DNA of 64,000 nucleotides from Marinifaba aquimaris (GTDB lineage: Bacteria > Pseudomonadota > Gammaproteobacteria > Enterobacterales > Alteromonadaceae): NCBI RefSeq assembly GCF_013328345.1, contig NZ_JABULX010000001.1, positions 62,001 through 126,000 of the forward strand. The letters run 5' to 3'. Below, piece after piece: positions 35,929-46,108 of the stretch. The translations under genes and the position numbers were made by a program. Every line of letters begins with the position of its first letter. Within the stretch, counting starts at the first letter, position 1. Under the pieces are notes generated by a model. It made no database searches. It was not told where the DNA came from and worked only from the letters and a program-made list of their open reading frames with translations.

Positions 35929-38721
35929 GTGATCAAAAAAAGTTTAAATGATAAGAAGAACTACCAATACCATGAGTTAGATAACGGCATACGCGTTTTA
36001 TTAATCGAAGATCCTCATGCAAGAAAAGCCGCAGCATCAGTTGCAGTAAATGCCGGACACTTTGATGATCCAGATGATTGCCCTGGCTTGGCTCATTTTA
36101 CAGAGCATATGCTGTTTTTAGGTACTGAAAAGTACCCTGATGCCAACGACTTTCCTCAATTTATCAACCAACATGGTGGTCATCACAACGCTTGGACGGC
36201 AAGTGAACACACGAACTACTTTTTTGATATACGCGCTAGTCACTTGGCAGGTGCGCTCGATAGGTTCAGCCAATTTTTTATTGCCCCTTTGTTTAATCCC
36301 AAATTTATCGATAAAGAAAGACAAGCGATAGAGTCTGAATTTCAGCTCAAAGTCAGAGATGATTTACGCAGGCTATACCAAGTTCACAAAGAAACAGCTA
36401 ATCCTGCTCATCCATTTAGTCGCTTTTCAGTGGGTAATTTAGCGACATTGGTCGACACTGACGAAATTTCACTTAAACAAAGATTGCACCAGTTTTACCA
36501 ACAGAATTATCAAGCTAACTGGATGACACTTGTTGTCAGCGCGCCCCTTCCGGCTGATGAACAATATCAACTAGTCAAAGAGTATTTTTCAGCGGTCACT
36601 GGCAATAACACACCAAAACCTAAAATAGCCGAACCTTTGTATTTACCAGAGCACAAATCTCAGCTCATCACGATGCAAACACTAAAGCAGACCCATCAAC
36701 TGATCTTTTCATTCGATATGCCAAGTGTTTACCAAAAATATCGCGACAAGAGTATCTGTTACTTCAGTTACCTACTGGGTCATGAAGGCAGTGGCAGCCT
36801 GCTATCATTTCTAAAAAATAATGGTTTAGCACATGGTTTAGCTGCTGGTGGTGGTGTAGATGGTTCAAACTTCAAAGACTTTAACATCAGTATTCAGCTA
36901 ACCGAACAAGGGTGTCAGGCAATTGAAGGGATTTGCCATATTGTTTTTGCTTACCTTAAATTTATCGATACCAAGCCTAGATTAGACTTTATTTATCAAG
37001 AGAAAAAGCAATTAGCGGAGATGGCTTTCCGTTATCAAGAACCCACTAAAGCAATTGATCTCGTAAGTGGACTTGCCATGAGTATGCATCAATTTGAAGC
37101 CGATGACTTACTTTATGGTGACTACATGATGGATGGATTAGACGAGAGTTGGCTCGATGAGATAAGCCAAGCGTTAACACCAGAAAACATGCGTCTAATT
37201 CACCTAACAGATGCAGGTAGCCCAGCACACTACCCTCACGTCTGTCGTTGGTACGATGCACCTTATAATATCCAAGCATTACCTGAGCCTTTTTTACAGA
37301 GCTTACGTGAAGCAGAGGCTGACGAGGGTGATTTTGAGCTACCTCAACTTAACCCATTTATTCCTGAGAGAACAGACAGTCTACCGCTTGAAAAAATCCT
37401 CACCGAGCCCGTTAAAGTGATCGATCAAGACGGTTTAGTTGTTTGGTTTAAACAAGATAGAACCTTTAACATTCCTAAAGGGCATATTTATTTGTCGTTT
37501 GATTTACCCAACAGCCAAGGCTCGATAAAAAAAGTGGCGATGACCCGCTTATTCATCGAGCTATTTATAGATTCGGTGATTGAAGATAACTACCTCGCCG
37601 AAGCGGCAGGGATGAATTATCACGTTTACCCGCACCAAGCAGGGATGACTCTTCATGTATCAGGTTTTTCAGACAAGCAGCCTTTATTTATTGAAAGCTT
37701 AATCAAACAAATTGCCAATTGTCATTTTGAACCCGAGCACTTTGAAACAATAAAACAACGCGTATTCCAAAGCTGGAAAAATACCAATAAAGGTAAACCT
37801 GTTTCTAAGCTTTTCAGCTTGCTCGGTTGTATCTTACAAAACAACCAGTTCCAAAATAATGATATGGCTGATTTATTGGCCACTGTCACTTGGCATGAGT
37901 TTGTTGAGTTTTATCTGAGCTTATTCGATAAAGTGCACATAGAGGCGTTGATTTATGGTGATAATCAACAAGCTCAGCTGGACACCATTTGCAACCACAT
38001 CAAAAAACACTTGTTGAATCACAAAAAAACGTCAAGTGAAATAGAACGTTTGGTGTACCAACTACCGCAAGATCAGAGTTTGTATTTACCCGTAAAAACA
38101 GATCACCAAGATCAATGCGTCATTATTTACTATCAAGCGCCAGAAATTAGCGAGTACAACACCGCACTTTATACATTACTTAACCAGATAGTATCCCCAA
38201 TATTTTTCCACACACTTAGGACTGAAAAGCAATTGGGTTATATGCTAGGTACGGGTTATATGCCAATTAACCAATGTCCAGGCTTTATCGCTTACATACA
38301 ATCTAATAAAGCGGGTGTAAATCAATTAACAGCTGAAATTGATAAATTTTTCAGTACTTTACCAGAGCACATTGCATCGATTCCTGAAGATGAATGGGAA
38401 AACCTCAAATCGGGTTTATCGCATCAGCTACTTGAAAAAGATACGAGCATGCGCATTAAGGCACAGCGTTTTTGGATGGCCATAGGCTTAAAAGATGAAA
38501 CTTTCAAACGACGAGAGCGCATCGCGATGGAGCTTACACATATAGATAAACAGTCGGTGTTAGATTTAATTAATCAAAAACTAAATAATGTGGAAGCTGG
38601 ACGCTTAGTGATTGGCTCAGAAACTGAATTGCACAATTTGACTGACTTTAACTACAGCTTGATGCCGGATATCGAGATGTTCCAAAAACAAGCGAGTAAA
38701 CTTAATTTATTTGATCACTAA
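35929..38721 (+). CDS. M16 family zinc metalloprotease (insulinase/pitrilysin type)
   Basis: A 930-residue M16A protease. The inverted zinc motif HFTEH (H56, E59, H60) lies in GLAHFTEHMLFLGTEKYP, with the downstream metal-binding Glu in ERQAIESEF (about 137). Two M16 halves and the C-terminal RTEKQLGYMLGTGY segment match pitrilysin/insulysin. Unlike E. coli pitrilysin there is no signal peptide: the GTG at 35929 has AGGAT upstream and an in-frame stop (35923-35925) blocks any extension, so it is probably cytoplasmic. It should degrade small peptides. Confidence 0.93.
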   Translation: MIKKSLNDKKNYQYHELDNGIRVLLIEDPHARKAAASVAVNAGHFDDPDDCPGLAHFTEHMLFLGTEKYPDANDFPQFINQHGGHHNAWTASEHTNYFFDIRASHLAGALDRFSQFFIAPLFNPKFIDKERQAIESEFQLKVRDDLRRLYQVHKETANPAHPFSRFSVGNLATLVDTDEISLKQRLHQFYQQNYQANWMTLVVSAPLPADEQYQLVKEYFSAVTGNNTPKPKIAEPLYLPEHKSQLITMQTLKQTHQLIFSFDMPSVYQKYRDKSICYFSYLLGHEGSGSLLSFLKNNGLAHGLAAGGGVDGSNFKDFNISIQLTEQGCQAIEGICHIVFAYLKFIDTKPRLDFIYQEKKQLAEMAFRYQEPTKAIDLVSGLAMSMHQFEADDLLYGDYMMDGLDESWLDEISQALTPENMRLIHLTDAGSPAHYPHVCRWYDAPYNIQALPEPFLQSLREAEADEGDFELPQLNPFIPERTDSLPLEKILTEPVKVIDQDGLVVWFKQDRTFNIPKGHIYLSFDLPNSQGSIKKVAMTRLFIELFIDSVIEDNYLAEAAGMNYHVYPHQAGMTLHVSGFSDKQPLFIESLIKQIANCHFEPEHFETIKQRVFQSWKNTNKGKPVSKLFSLLGCILQNNQFQNNDMADLLATVTWHEFVEFYLSLFDKVHIEALIYGDNQQAQLDTICNHIKKHLLNHKKTSSEIERLVYQLPQDQSLYLPVKTDHQDQCVIIYYQAPEISEYNTALYTLLNQIVSPIFFHTLRTEKQLGYMLGTGYMPINQCPGFIAYIQSNKAGVNQLTAEIDKFFSTLPEHIASIPEDEWENLKSGLSHQLLEKDTSMRIKAQRFWMAIGLKDETFKRRERIAMELTHIDKQSVLDLINQKLNNVEAGRLVIGSETELHNLTDFNYSLMPDIEMFQKQASKLNLFDH

Positions 38722-38724
38722 AAG

Positions 38725-39024
38725 CTATTCACTATCACTACTTGATTTAGCTTTTTTGTGCCTTTTAAGTGACTGAATAATGCGTTTCTCTTGGTACTTT
38801 TTGTACCAAGAGATGCCTAAACTTATCACTAATGCCAATAACGCCAACACAATGGTAAAAGGATGACTCAACGGATTACCGCCTGAGCCGACAAACTTAA
38901 AATACCCACCAAATAAAATAAACTTAACCAAAGCAGCAAGGCCAAAAATACCCAAGGTAATTAACACAATCACCACGAGTTGTGAGCTAAAAAATCGAGC
39001 ATAAGCTGAAAACTTCTTTGTCAT
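38725..39024 (-). CDS. Small two-helix membrane protein of unknown function
   Basis: A 99-residue protein with transmembrane segments at about 13-38 and 53-73 and a Lys/Ser-rich, charged C-terminus. I do not recognise a family. Its ATG overlaps the stop codon of the 2OG oxygenase gene (TAATG), so it is translationally coupled to it. It ends four bases from the convergent protease gene. Confidence 0.7.
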   Translation of the reverse strand: MTKKFSAYARFFSSQLVVIVLITLGIFGLAALVKFILFGGYFKFVGSGGNPLSHPFTIVLALLALVISLGISWYKKYQEKRIIQSLKRHKKAKSSSDSE

Positions 39025-39863
39025 TATTTGAGCCCTAACTCTTTTAACCGCTCTAACAAATAACTCGCTTGTGTATGCCTATCAGATAGCACGACATCAG
39101 ACTTTGGATGCAAAAATAGCGGTAAAGCAATACGTGACTTAAAGGCAGCTTTTCCTTCAGGGTTAATAACGCGGTGACTAGTTGAAGGAAAATATCCCTG
39201 AGAGGCTTCTTGTAACATATCACCTATATTGATAACTAAACTGCCATAGTCACAAGGAACGTCTAACCAATTACCTGTCTTATCTTTAACTTGTAACCCC
39301 GCTTCATTCGCCGCAGGTAAAACCGTTAACAAATTGATATCTTCATGAGCAGCCGCTCTGACTGCCCCTTCTGGCTCATCTCCAGTTAGTGGTGGGTAGT
39401 GTAGAACTCTAAGTAAAGTATTCGGTGTGGAGTCAATCATCGACGATAAACTTTGTGAATAGCATTGCTTAATATTTTCAGGAGAGTATTGCTCTACCCA
39501 ATCCAACAGTGTTGAAGCTAATTGAGATGCTTGTTGGTAATAACTTTGAGTAATACTCGCTAATGCCTGCGGGGCCCTGCCCCAAGGGTAGTAATGATAA
39601 AATTCTTTCAGGTCTTTATTTTTTGCGCCCTTTGCCGTTTCAGACGTTTCGGTAGAAAAAAAACCATCCTGCTTAGCTGGATCAAAAATAAACTGCTGCT
39701 TTTCATCAGAATCGAAAAACGCTTGCCAACTTTGATACAACTCAGTCAATTGCTCAGAAGTTAAAGGGTGATTAATTAAAACGGCAAACCCAGTTTCTTT
39801 TAATGATTGTACAAAACACTCTGGTGCATTGGCTGCGGTAAAATCGACAACTTGTATATTCAC
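39024..39863 (-). CDS. 2-oxoglutarate/Fe(II)-dependent oxygenase (isopenicillin-N-synthase-like)
   Basis: A 279-residue non-haem iron oxygenase. The N-terminal VDFTAANAPECFVQSLKETGFAVLINHP is the DIOX_N part; AAHEDINLLTVLP supplies the HxD iron ligands (about 170), HRVINP the second His (about 228), followed by SRIALPLFLHP for 2-oxoglutarate binding. Substrate unknown. The start is GTG at 39863: a terminator (39936-39957) lies inside the longer upstream frame, which therefore cannot be coding. Widespread in gammaproteobacteria as a single gene. Confidence 0.88.
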   Translation of the reverse strand: MNIQVVDFTAANAPECFVQSLKETGFAVLINHPLTSEQLTELYQSWQAFFDSDEKQQFIFDPAKQDGFFSTETSETAKGAKNKDLKEFYHYYPWGRAPQALASITQSYYQQASQLASTLLDWVEQYSPENIKQCYSQSLSSMIDSTPNTLLRVLHYPPLTGDEPEGAVRAAAHEDINLLTVLPAANEAGLQVKDKTGNWLDVPCDYGSLVINIGDMLQEASQGYFPSTSHRVINPEGKAAFKSRIALPLFLHPKSDVVLSDRHTQASYLLERLKELGLK

Positions 39864-39935
39864 TTTATTGGCAATAAAAAATCTAAAACAATCGAGCCAG
39901 CATATTACTAACTCGTCCTTAATTGCAAATAGAAA

Positions 39936-39957
39936 AAAGGCTCCGATAGGAGCCTTT
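39936..39957 (-). terminator. Terminator of the amidohydrolase gene
   Basis: AAAGGCTCC-GATA-GGAGCCTTT (39936-39957), followed on the minus strand by more T. It separates the amidohydrolase gene from the 2OG oxygenase gene. Confidence 0.88.
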
Positions 39958-39981
39958 ATAAATATAAAACCAAGCTGGTAT

Positions 39982-42900
39982 TTAGTGAACCCAGTGATGA
40001 CGCTCTTTTTTCGCTTCAATTGCTTTTTGGGTAGATGTGGGCATGGATGTCACATCTAAGCGTTCAAAGTAGAAAGGTTCACGTTTCGTCGCACGATCGA
40101 ACAATTCATTCATCGTTGCTGCATTGTATAATCGGCCATTAATCATGGTATGGCTGACGCGCTCAGATAGGCGAATATCGCTGAGTACATCACCATCAAT
40201 AACAATCATATCAGCTAGCTTACCAACTTCTAAACTGCCAATTTGCTTGTCCATGCCTAGATGTTTAGCACCATCATATGTAGCACCTCGTAAAGCTTCC
40301 CACGGCGTAAAACCACCTTGTGCCATCATCCACATTTCCCAGTGGGCACCTAAACCTTCGCGTTGACCGTGTGCACCAATCATCACTCGGACACCGTTAT
40401 CACGTAGCTCTTTAGCGTACTTGGCGATCTCAATGTGGTTATAATGAGAATCAGGCGCTTTCTGGCGACGCACTGAAATAGGCTCAACAATAAACTTAGG
40501 GACAAATTGCATTAAACGCTCATTCTGCCAGACATTGGTTCTGTCATACCAATATTTCTCACCAGTTAGACCACCATAAGCAACAACAAAAGTTGGGGTG
40601 TAACCAAAATCAGTTTGAGACCAAAGTTGGGTAACATCATCATAGCCGCGTGCAATTGGCAAAGCATGCTCTAAACCTGTATGGCCATCTAACAACATAG
40701 TGAGGTTTTGGTGGAATTTACCGCCACCTTCAGGCACAACCAACATATCGAGTTCGCGAGAAGCAACCAAGACTTGTTGACGCTGATCACGACGTGGCTG
40801 GTTGTAGCTTTTAACCGATACTGCACCAGCTGATTTGAGGCGCTGCATATGGAATTTAGCATCGTCATAGTTATCTATTTGGGCTTTGTAATCAGGAGCT
40901 TTGGCACCGTATAAGATAGTACCCGTTGAGAAAATTCTCGGCGCAATTAATTTGCCCGCTTTTTGTAGTTCACTTGCTGCGAAGATCTCAGAAGTGTCAT
41001 TAGACGGGTCATGAATGGTTGTCACACCAAAAGATAAACCTGAATAATTAATCCAGTTTTGTTGAGGAATAATCTCTTCACGACCTTGGGCACCATGAGC
41101 ATGTGCATCGATTAAACCTGGTAACAGTGTTTTACCTGCTAAATCCACCACTTGGGCATTATTAGGAATATTAACTTCACTAGCTTGGCCAACAGCGATA
41201 ATTCGCTCACCTTCTACAACAACAACACCTTGCTTAATGATTTCTTGTTGATTATCAGCATCACGCATGGTCACGACATTTGCATTAGTAAAGGCAATAA
41301 CTCCTTTAGGTTTATCTACCGCTTTTTTGAAACTCAGCGAAAGACCGTCATTGAGCGCTTGGAAGCCTTCATCGTGAACTTGATCAAGTTTGACTGAATA
41401 TAATGTATCTGAATAAGACCACTGTAGGGTATCAGCAGACCAATGTAAGTTCTCACTTGCTTGCTTACTGACTCGTTTAACAACAACTTGTTTTGCAGAT
41501 GGTGTGATATCTTGCTTTTGGCCATATTCTACATAATCGGCGATATAAGCTTTATTTTGATGAACAAACGCAAGTGTTTGCTTATCTGGCGATAACCTAA
41601 ACTCAGTCACATCTTTACCTGTCACATGGACCTTTTGGTCATTTGCGTTTAAATCACCAGATAGGTTTACACTGAGAAATTCTTTTTTCGTACCATGTGA
41701 ACCGGGCACATAATTAGTGAAATACAGGCGGTTATCATCACCTGAGAAGTGTGGTTGGTAACCCGACTTACTGACGCGTTTGTGAGACTTGCCTTTAATG
41801 TCTGTCACATAAAGGCCAGGTTCTAGTGACCACTCAGAGCTCAAAATATAACCACCACTGAATTTTCTATAGGCAATCTGTTTGCCATCAGCTGAGAAGC
41901 TTGGCTCTACGTAGTGACCCGGTGCTTTAGATAATACTTTACCCTTACCGCCTTTAGCTTTTACCAAGCGAATCGAACCTAGTTTTTCATCATTCCAAGT
42001 TGTGTAAACAATGTGCTTACCATTTGGCGAGAAGCGTGGGTAAAATTCATCGTGATCGTTTTGTTTTGTAAGGCGCTTGAGTTTCCCTGATTTGATGTCT
42101 TTAACATATATTTTCCCCAGTGCTTGGAAAACAGCTTTTTTACCATCAGGTGATGTTTGAGCCCAACGTGCCATTTTGACATCGAAGGTTTTATCATCAA
42201 ATACCACTTCAGGTCGAACAGGATCAGCTACTTGCAACTTGGCGTCAATTTTAACTGGAATAGGTGTTACTGCTTTAGTATTTACATCGATTTGTTGAAA
42301 TTGGCCTTTACTCCAGTAAACGATTGCATCGCCTTGTTGTGTCCATTCAAAGTAGCTGTAGTAACCTTCAGAGCCAAAGCCTTCTTGTAGGTCACGTTCC
42401 ATATTAGTGTTAAGCGGAGTTTCAATACCCGATTTCAAATCTTTTACAAATAAAGCAGTCTTTTCATTTACACGTCTAATGTAAGCAATTGACTGACCGT
42501 CTGGCGATGGTGTTGGCACAATAGCGCCTCCAACCCCAGAAATAAGCGTCTCTTCTACACCTGTTGCCAATTCATATCGAATAACGGCAAACAAGCCTTT
42601 TAACGCATCTCGATTGTAAGAGAAGGTACGACCTGGAGTGATGTCTCTGGTGTAATAAAGATACTTGCCATCTGGCGAGAATTTGGCATCAGCGATATTT
42701 TTTTGATCGTGCTCACCGTTTACTCTGGCTTTCACTTTGATACCGCTACCGCCATTGATATTAAATAACCAAATTTCACCTGCTGGTATACTACGGCCAG
42801 ACATAATACCTTTGGTTACGGCTACTGTCTTACCATCAGGGCTCCATGCTGGTGAATGGACAATGTCTTCTTTAAATTGGCTAATTTGGCGTTTATTTTC

Positions 42901-43284
42901 ACCGTTTAAGTCCATTAACCACAAACTAGAAATACCACCGCGATCTGAAATAAAAGCGATACTTTTGCCATCAGGACTGACGCTAGGTTGAATATTCCAA
43001 GCAAAGTCTTCTGTAATAGCTCTAGCTTGACCACCTTCAATGTCAACTTGATAGATATCACCTAACATATCAAAAAAGAATGACTGGCCATCTTTAGCTA
43101 AAGTTAAATTAGACCAAGTTGTTTGCTCAGTGCTAATACTAACTTGTTTAAGCGGTAAGTCTGGTGCTAAAACATCCCATTTTTTTTCGGCTTGGCTTGG
43201 TTCCGAACCAGCGAATACTGTATTTGATGCAGTCATAGCAGTCAGAGCTAAGCTAGATGCAAGAATCAGTTTCGATAATTTCAT
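39982..43284 (-). CDS. Exported TolB-type beta-propeller/amidohydrolase fusion
   Basis: A 1100-residue exported protein. The signal peptide (about 1-25, ending VFA) is followed by TolB/PD40-like beta-propeller repeats from about 50 to 600, each with a recurring SPDGKxIAF/SPDGKYLYY strand, and by an amidohydrolase domain from about 665 to 1060: LPGLIDAHAHGAQG has the metal HxH, then later His residues and MIGAHGQREGLGAHWEMW and the Asp-containing KLADMIVIDGD. Similar fusions occur in marine gammaproteobacteria; the substrate (imidazolonepropionase/dipeptidase-like) is not known. A single-gene transcript with its own terminator. Confidence 0.9.
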   Translation of the reverse strand: MKLSKLILASSLALTAMTASNTVFAGSEPSQAEKKWDVLAPDLPLKQVSISTEQTTWSNLTLAKDGQSFFFDMLGDIYQVDIEGGQARAITEDFAWNIQPSVSPDGKSIAFISDRGGISSLWLMDLNGENKRQISQFKEDIVHSPAWSPDGKTVAVTKGIMSGRSIPAGEIWLFNINGGSGIKVKARVNGEHDQKNIADAKFSPDGKYLYYTRDITPGRTFSYNRDALKGLFAVIRYELATGVEETLISGVGGAIVPTPSPDGQSIAYIRRVNEKTALFVKDLKSGIETPLNTNMERDLQEGFGSEGYYSYFEWTQQGDAIVYWSKGQFQQIDVNTKAVTPIPVKIDAKLQVADPVRPEVVFDDKTFDVKMARWAQTSPDGKKAVFQALGKIYVKDIKSGKLKRLTKQNDHDEFYPRFSPNGKHIVYTTWNDEKLGSIRLVKAKGGKGKVLSKAPGHYVEPSFSADGKQIAYRKFSGGYILSSEWSLEPGLYVTDIKGKSHKRVSKSGYQPHFSGDDNRLYFTNYVPGSHGTKKEFLSVNLSGDLNANDQKVHVTGKDVTEFRLSPDKQTLAFVHQNKAYIADYVEYGQKQDITPSAKQVVVKRVSKQASENLHWSADTLQWSYSDTLYSVKLDQVHDEGFQALNDGLSLSFKKAVDKPKGVIAFTNANVVTMRDADNQQEIIKQGVVVVEGERIIAVGQASEVNIPNNAQVVDLAGKTLLPGLIDAHAHGAQGREEIIPQQNWINYSGLSFGVTTIHDPSNDTSEIFAASELQKAGKLIAPRIFSTGTILYGAKAPDYKAQIDNYDDAKFHMQRLKSAGAVSVKSYNQPRRDQRQQVLVASRELDMLVVPEGGGKFHQNLTMLLDGHTGLEHALPIARGYDDVTQLWSQTDFGYTPTFVVAYGGLTGEKYWYDRTNVWQNERLMQFVPKFIVEPISVRRQKAPDSHYNHIEIAKYAKELRDNGVRVMIGAHGQREGLGAHWEMWMMAQGGFTPWEALRGATYDGAKHLGMDKQIGSLEVGKLADMIVIDGDVLSDIRLSERVSHTMINGRLYNAATMNELFDRATKREPFYFERLDVTSMPTSTQKAIEAKKERHHWVH

Positions 43285-43434
43285 GACATTTCTCTTACGT
43301 TATTTCTTATTGCGCATATTGTTTAAATTTTTAGCGACAAGCAATTAACACAAGGTAAATTATTCTCACGAATAATGGTGAAAATGTCAGTTATCAACAA
43401 CAGTAAGGTATTGGAGTGAATTTAAGGCAAAAAA

Positions 43435-43456
43435 AAGCGTATCAATTGATACGCTT
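43435..43456 (-). terminator. Terminator of the secG/tRNA-Leu transcript
   Basis: AAGCGTATC-AATT-GATACGCTT (43435-43456) followed on the minus strand by seven more T. It lies 10 bases after the tRNA CCA end. Confidence 0.9.
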
Positions 43457-43465
43457 GTTAGTAGT

Positions 43466-43550
43466 TGGTGCGGATGGCGGGACTTGAACCCGCACGGCCT
43501 AAGCCACCACCCCCTCAAGATGGCGTGTCTACCAATTCCACCACATCCGC
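43466..43550 (-). tRNA. tRNA-Leu (anticodon GAG)
   Basis: An 85-base class II tRNA with encoded CCA. The acceptor stem GCGGATG/CATCCGC pairs, the D-arm is GGTGGAATTGGTAGACAC, the anticodon loop TTGAGGG gives GAG (reads CUU/CUC), the variable arm is long, and the T-arm GCGGGTTCAAGTCCCGC is standard. It follows secG as in other gammaproteobacteria; the usual tRNA-Met and rimP-nusA that would follow are missing. Confidence 0.97.
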
Positions 43551-43568
43551 AAATTTTAAACTGTTAGA

Positions 43569-43907
43569 TTAGTTTGGTACGTCAGAATCTTGTGATTCTA
43601 CAGCTGGGATATCTTCAGCTAGAGGTTGAGATACCTCAGGAGCAGCTAAGTTTTCCCACTCATCAACTTGCTTATTTTGCTTAGAAGATAAGTTACCTAA
43701 AATAAGGCTTAATACAAAAAAGATTGTCGCTAATACTGCAGTCGATTTTGTTAAAAAGTTACCTGAGCCCGACGAACCGAACATTGTGTTTGATGCACCA
43801 GCACCAAATGAAGAGCCCATGTCTGCACCTTTACCCTGTTGGATTAAAATCAAACCAACTAAAGCAATTGCAGTTAATAAAAACGCGCCTAATAAAATCT
43901 CGTACAT
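43569..43907 (-). CDS. secG: Preprotein translocase subunit SecG
   Basis: A 112-residue SecG with two transmembrane segments (about 3-22 and 51-70) and the conserved LIQQGKGADMGSSFGAGASNTMFGSSGSGNFLTKSTA between them. It assists SecYE in protein export. Directly followed by the tRNA-Leu gene, and starts 12 bases after tpiA. Confidence 0.96.
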   Translation of the reverse strand: MYEILLGAFLLTAIALVGLILIQQGKGADMGSSFGAGASNTMFGSSGSGNFLTKSTAVLATIFFVLSLILGNLSSKQNKQVDEWENLAAPEVSQPLAEDIPAVESQDSDVPN

Positions 43908-43919
43908 TTATCTATCCAA

Positions 43920-44687
43920 TTATTGTCCAACTGCAGCTTGGCATATGCTCATAAACTGCTCCGGTTTAAGTGCCGCTCCACCGATAAGACCTCCGTCTAT
44001 ATCTGGCTGGCTAAATAACGCCTGGGCATTCTCAGGCTTTACACTTCCACCGTATAAAATTCTTACGCTGTCTGCTGTTTCAGCACACATTGCAGCTATC
44101 ATACCACGAATAAACTTGTGTGCCTCTTGTGCAATTTCTGGCGTGGCTGGATTTCCAGTACCAATCGCCCAAACTGGCTCATAAGCCACGAGTGCACCTT
44201 CAAAGCAATCTTTACCTGCTAAATTAATCACAGCTTCAATTTGAGATGTGAGTCTTGAAAAAGCTTTACCTTTTTGGCGTTCTTCTTCAGTTTCACCTAC
44301 ACAAAGTACAGGTACTAGCCCAGCTTCTTTAGCTTGGACAAACTTTTTAGCAGTTAGCTTTGAGCTTTCACCATAAACATGGCGACGCTCTGAATGACCA
44401 CAATAAACCCAATCACAACCCACTTCTTTAAACATTTGAGCAGATAGCTCGCCTGTATGGGCACCTGAATCAAGATGACTCATGTTTTGCGCTGCCAAAA
44501 CTATTTCTGGGCAGGCGTTTTGTCTTTGTTGTTGGCTGTAATCTAACAAGGTTGCTGGTGTACTTAAAACAACTTCAACTTGTTGGAAAATAGCTGAGCC
44601 TTGGAAAGTATTCATTAAATCATCGACTAAGCGACGATCACCATTCATTTTCCAGTTTGCTGCAACAACGGGTTTACGTTTTGTCAT
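43920..44687 (-). CDS. tpiA: Triosephosphate isomerase
   Basis: A 255-residue TIM barrel: N-terminal NWKMNG with the active Lys, the electrophile His in CGHSERRHVYGE, and the catalytic Glu in VAYEPVWAIGTGNPAT with the flexible loop, then GGSVKPENA. It interconverts dihydroxyacetone phosphate and glyceraldehyde-3-phosphate. Placed between glmM and secG. Confidence 0.98.
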   Translation of the reverse strand: MTKRKPVVAANWKMNGDRRLVDDLMNTFQGSAIFQQVEVVLSTPATLLDYSQQQRQNACPEIVLAAQNMSHLDSGAHTGELSAQMFKEVGCDWVYCGHSERRHVYGESSKLTAKKFVQAKEAGLVPVLCVGETEEERQKGKAFSRLTSQIEAVINLAGKDCFEGALVAYEPVWAIGTGNPATPEIAQEAHKFIRGMIAAMCAETADSVRILYGGSVKPENAQALFSQPDIDGGLIGGAALKPEQFMSICQAAVGQ

Positions 44688-44753
44688 ACTGACTCCAATA
44701 GAGCGGGCGTGATTTTAGCTATCATTACTACTAGTTACAAGTAGTTAACTCAT

Positions 44754-46094
44754 TTAATTTAAACTTTGCTTAACAACTTCAGCAATTTTATTCGCTGATT
44801 CGGTTACTTTCTGTTCATCCTTACCTTCAACCATGACGCGAATCAATGGTTCAGTGCCTGATTTGCGAAGTAAAACGCGTCCCGTATCACCTAATTCACT
44901 CTCAACTTCCTCTGTAACCGATTTAACGGCATCAGAATCTAATGGTGAAGCTTGATCAGCCTGATAACGAACGTTGACCAATACTTGAGGGTACATTTCC
45001 ATACCTTGGCTTAATTGATGTAGGCTCATTCCTGTTTTAATTATCGCTTTTAAAACTTGAAGGCCTGCGATGATGCCATCACCTGTACTAGTTTGAGTTA
45101 GGTTTAATACGTGACCTGAATTTTCACCACCAATTGACCAGCCGTTATTTTGCAGCTCAGCCAGTACGTAACGGTCACCTACTTTTGAGCGTGTAAATGG
45201 CACACCTAAGTTACGTAATGCAACTTCAAGTCCTAGATTACTCATCAGTGTTCCAACAACGCCACCGTCTAATTGACCACGTTTGAGTGCTTCACGTGCA
45301 ATAATAAAGACAATTTGGTCACCATCGATGATATTGCCTTTATGGTCGACAAGCATAATACGGTCGCCATCACCATCTAAAGCAAAACCTAAATCAGCTT
45401 TAACTTCTTTAACTTTTTCTTGCAGCTGATTTAATGATGTTGCACCGCAGTTATCGTTGATATTTAAACCATTTGGAGTAACACCAATCGAAATAACTTC
45501 AGCGCCTAATTCTTCTAATACTTTAGGGGCAATGTGGTAAGTAGCACCATGGGCACAATCAACAACAACTTTCAGACCTTTTAAAGACAGCTCAGTCGGG
45601 AATCGGCTCTTACAGAATTCAATATAACGACCAGCAGCATCATCAATTCGCTTTGCTTTACCTAGTAACTCAGAGCTGACAACTTCTACAGGTTTATCCA
45701 GCTCAGTTTCAATAGCTAATTCAATATCGTCATCTAATTTCATTCCATCTGCTGAAAAGAACTTAATGCCGTTATCATAATACGGGTTGTGCGAGGCACT
45801 AATAACAATACCAGCATCAGCGCGGAAGGCTCTAGTCAAATAAGCAATAGCAGGAGTAGGCATTGGTCCTAATAAGCCGACGTTAACACCAGCTGCAGAT
45901 AAACCAGCTTCTAGAGCGGATTCAATCATATAGCCAGAGATACGGGTATCTTTACCAATTAAAACACTTTTGTGTCCTTGCTGAGATAATACTCGTCCAG
46001 CAGCAAAACCTAGTCGAAGTGCAAACTCAGGTGTGATTTTACCTTCACCGACTTTGCCTCTAATACCATCTGTTCCAAAATATTTTCTTTCCAT
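44754..46094 (-). CDS. glmM: Phosphoglucosamine mutase
   Basis: A 446-residue alpha-phosphohexomutase: N-terminal [20 protein letters not shown], the phosphoserine loop [19 protein letters not shown] (Ser about 102), the metal loop [11 protein letters not shown] and the sugar loop GGENSGH, ending with the phosphate loop [15 protein letters not shown]. It makes glucosamine-1-phosphate for peptidoglycan and LPS. Fourteen bases after folP. Confidence 0.98.
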   Translation of the reverse strand: MERKYFGTDGIRGKVGEGKITPEFALRLGFAAGRVLSQQGHKSVLIGKDTRISGYMIESALEAGLSAAGVNVGLLGPMPTPAIAYLTRAFRADAGIVISASHNPYYDNGIKFFSADGMKLDDDIELAIETELDKPVEVVSSELLGKAKRIDDAAGRYIEFCKSRFPTELSLKGLKVVVDCAHGATYHIAPKVLEELGAEVISIGVTPNGLNINDNCGATSLNQLQEKVKEVKADLGFALDGDGDRIMLVDHKGNIIDGDQIVFIIAREALKRGQLDGGVVGTLMSNLGLEVALRNLGVPFTRSKVGDRYVLAELQNNGWSIGGENSGHVLNLTQTSTGDGIIAGLQVLKAIIKTGMSLHQLSQGMEMYPQVLVNVRYQADQASPLDSDAVKSVTEEVESELGDTGRVLLRKSGTEPLIRVMVEGKDEQKVTESANKIAEVVKQSLN

Positions 46095-46108
46095 AATGAC
46101 TCTTCTTG

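Noticed and set aside
39864-40019. 52-residue N-terminal extension of the 2OG oxygenase gene.
   Set aside because: A strong terminator (39936-39957) lies inside it, it overlaps the amidohydrolase gene, and the family N-terminus begins at the GTG at 39863.
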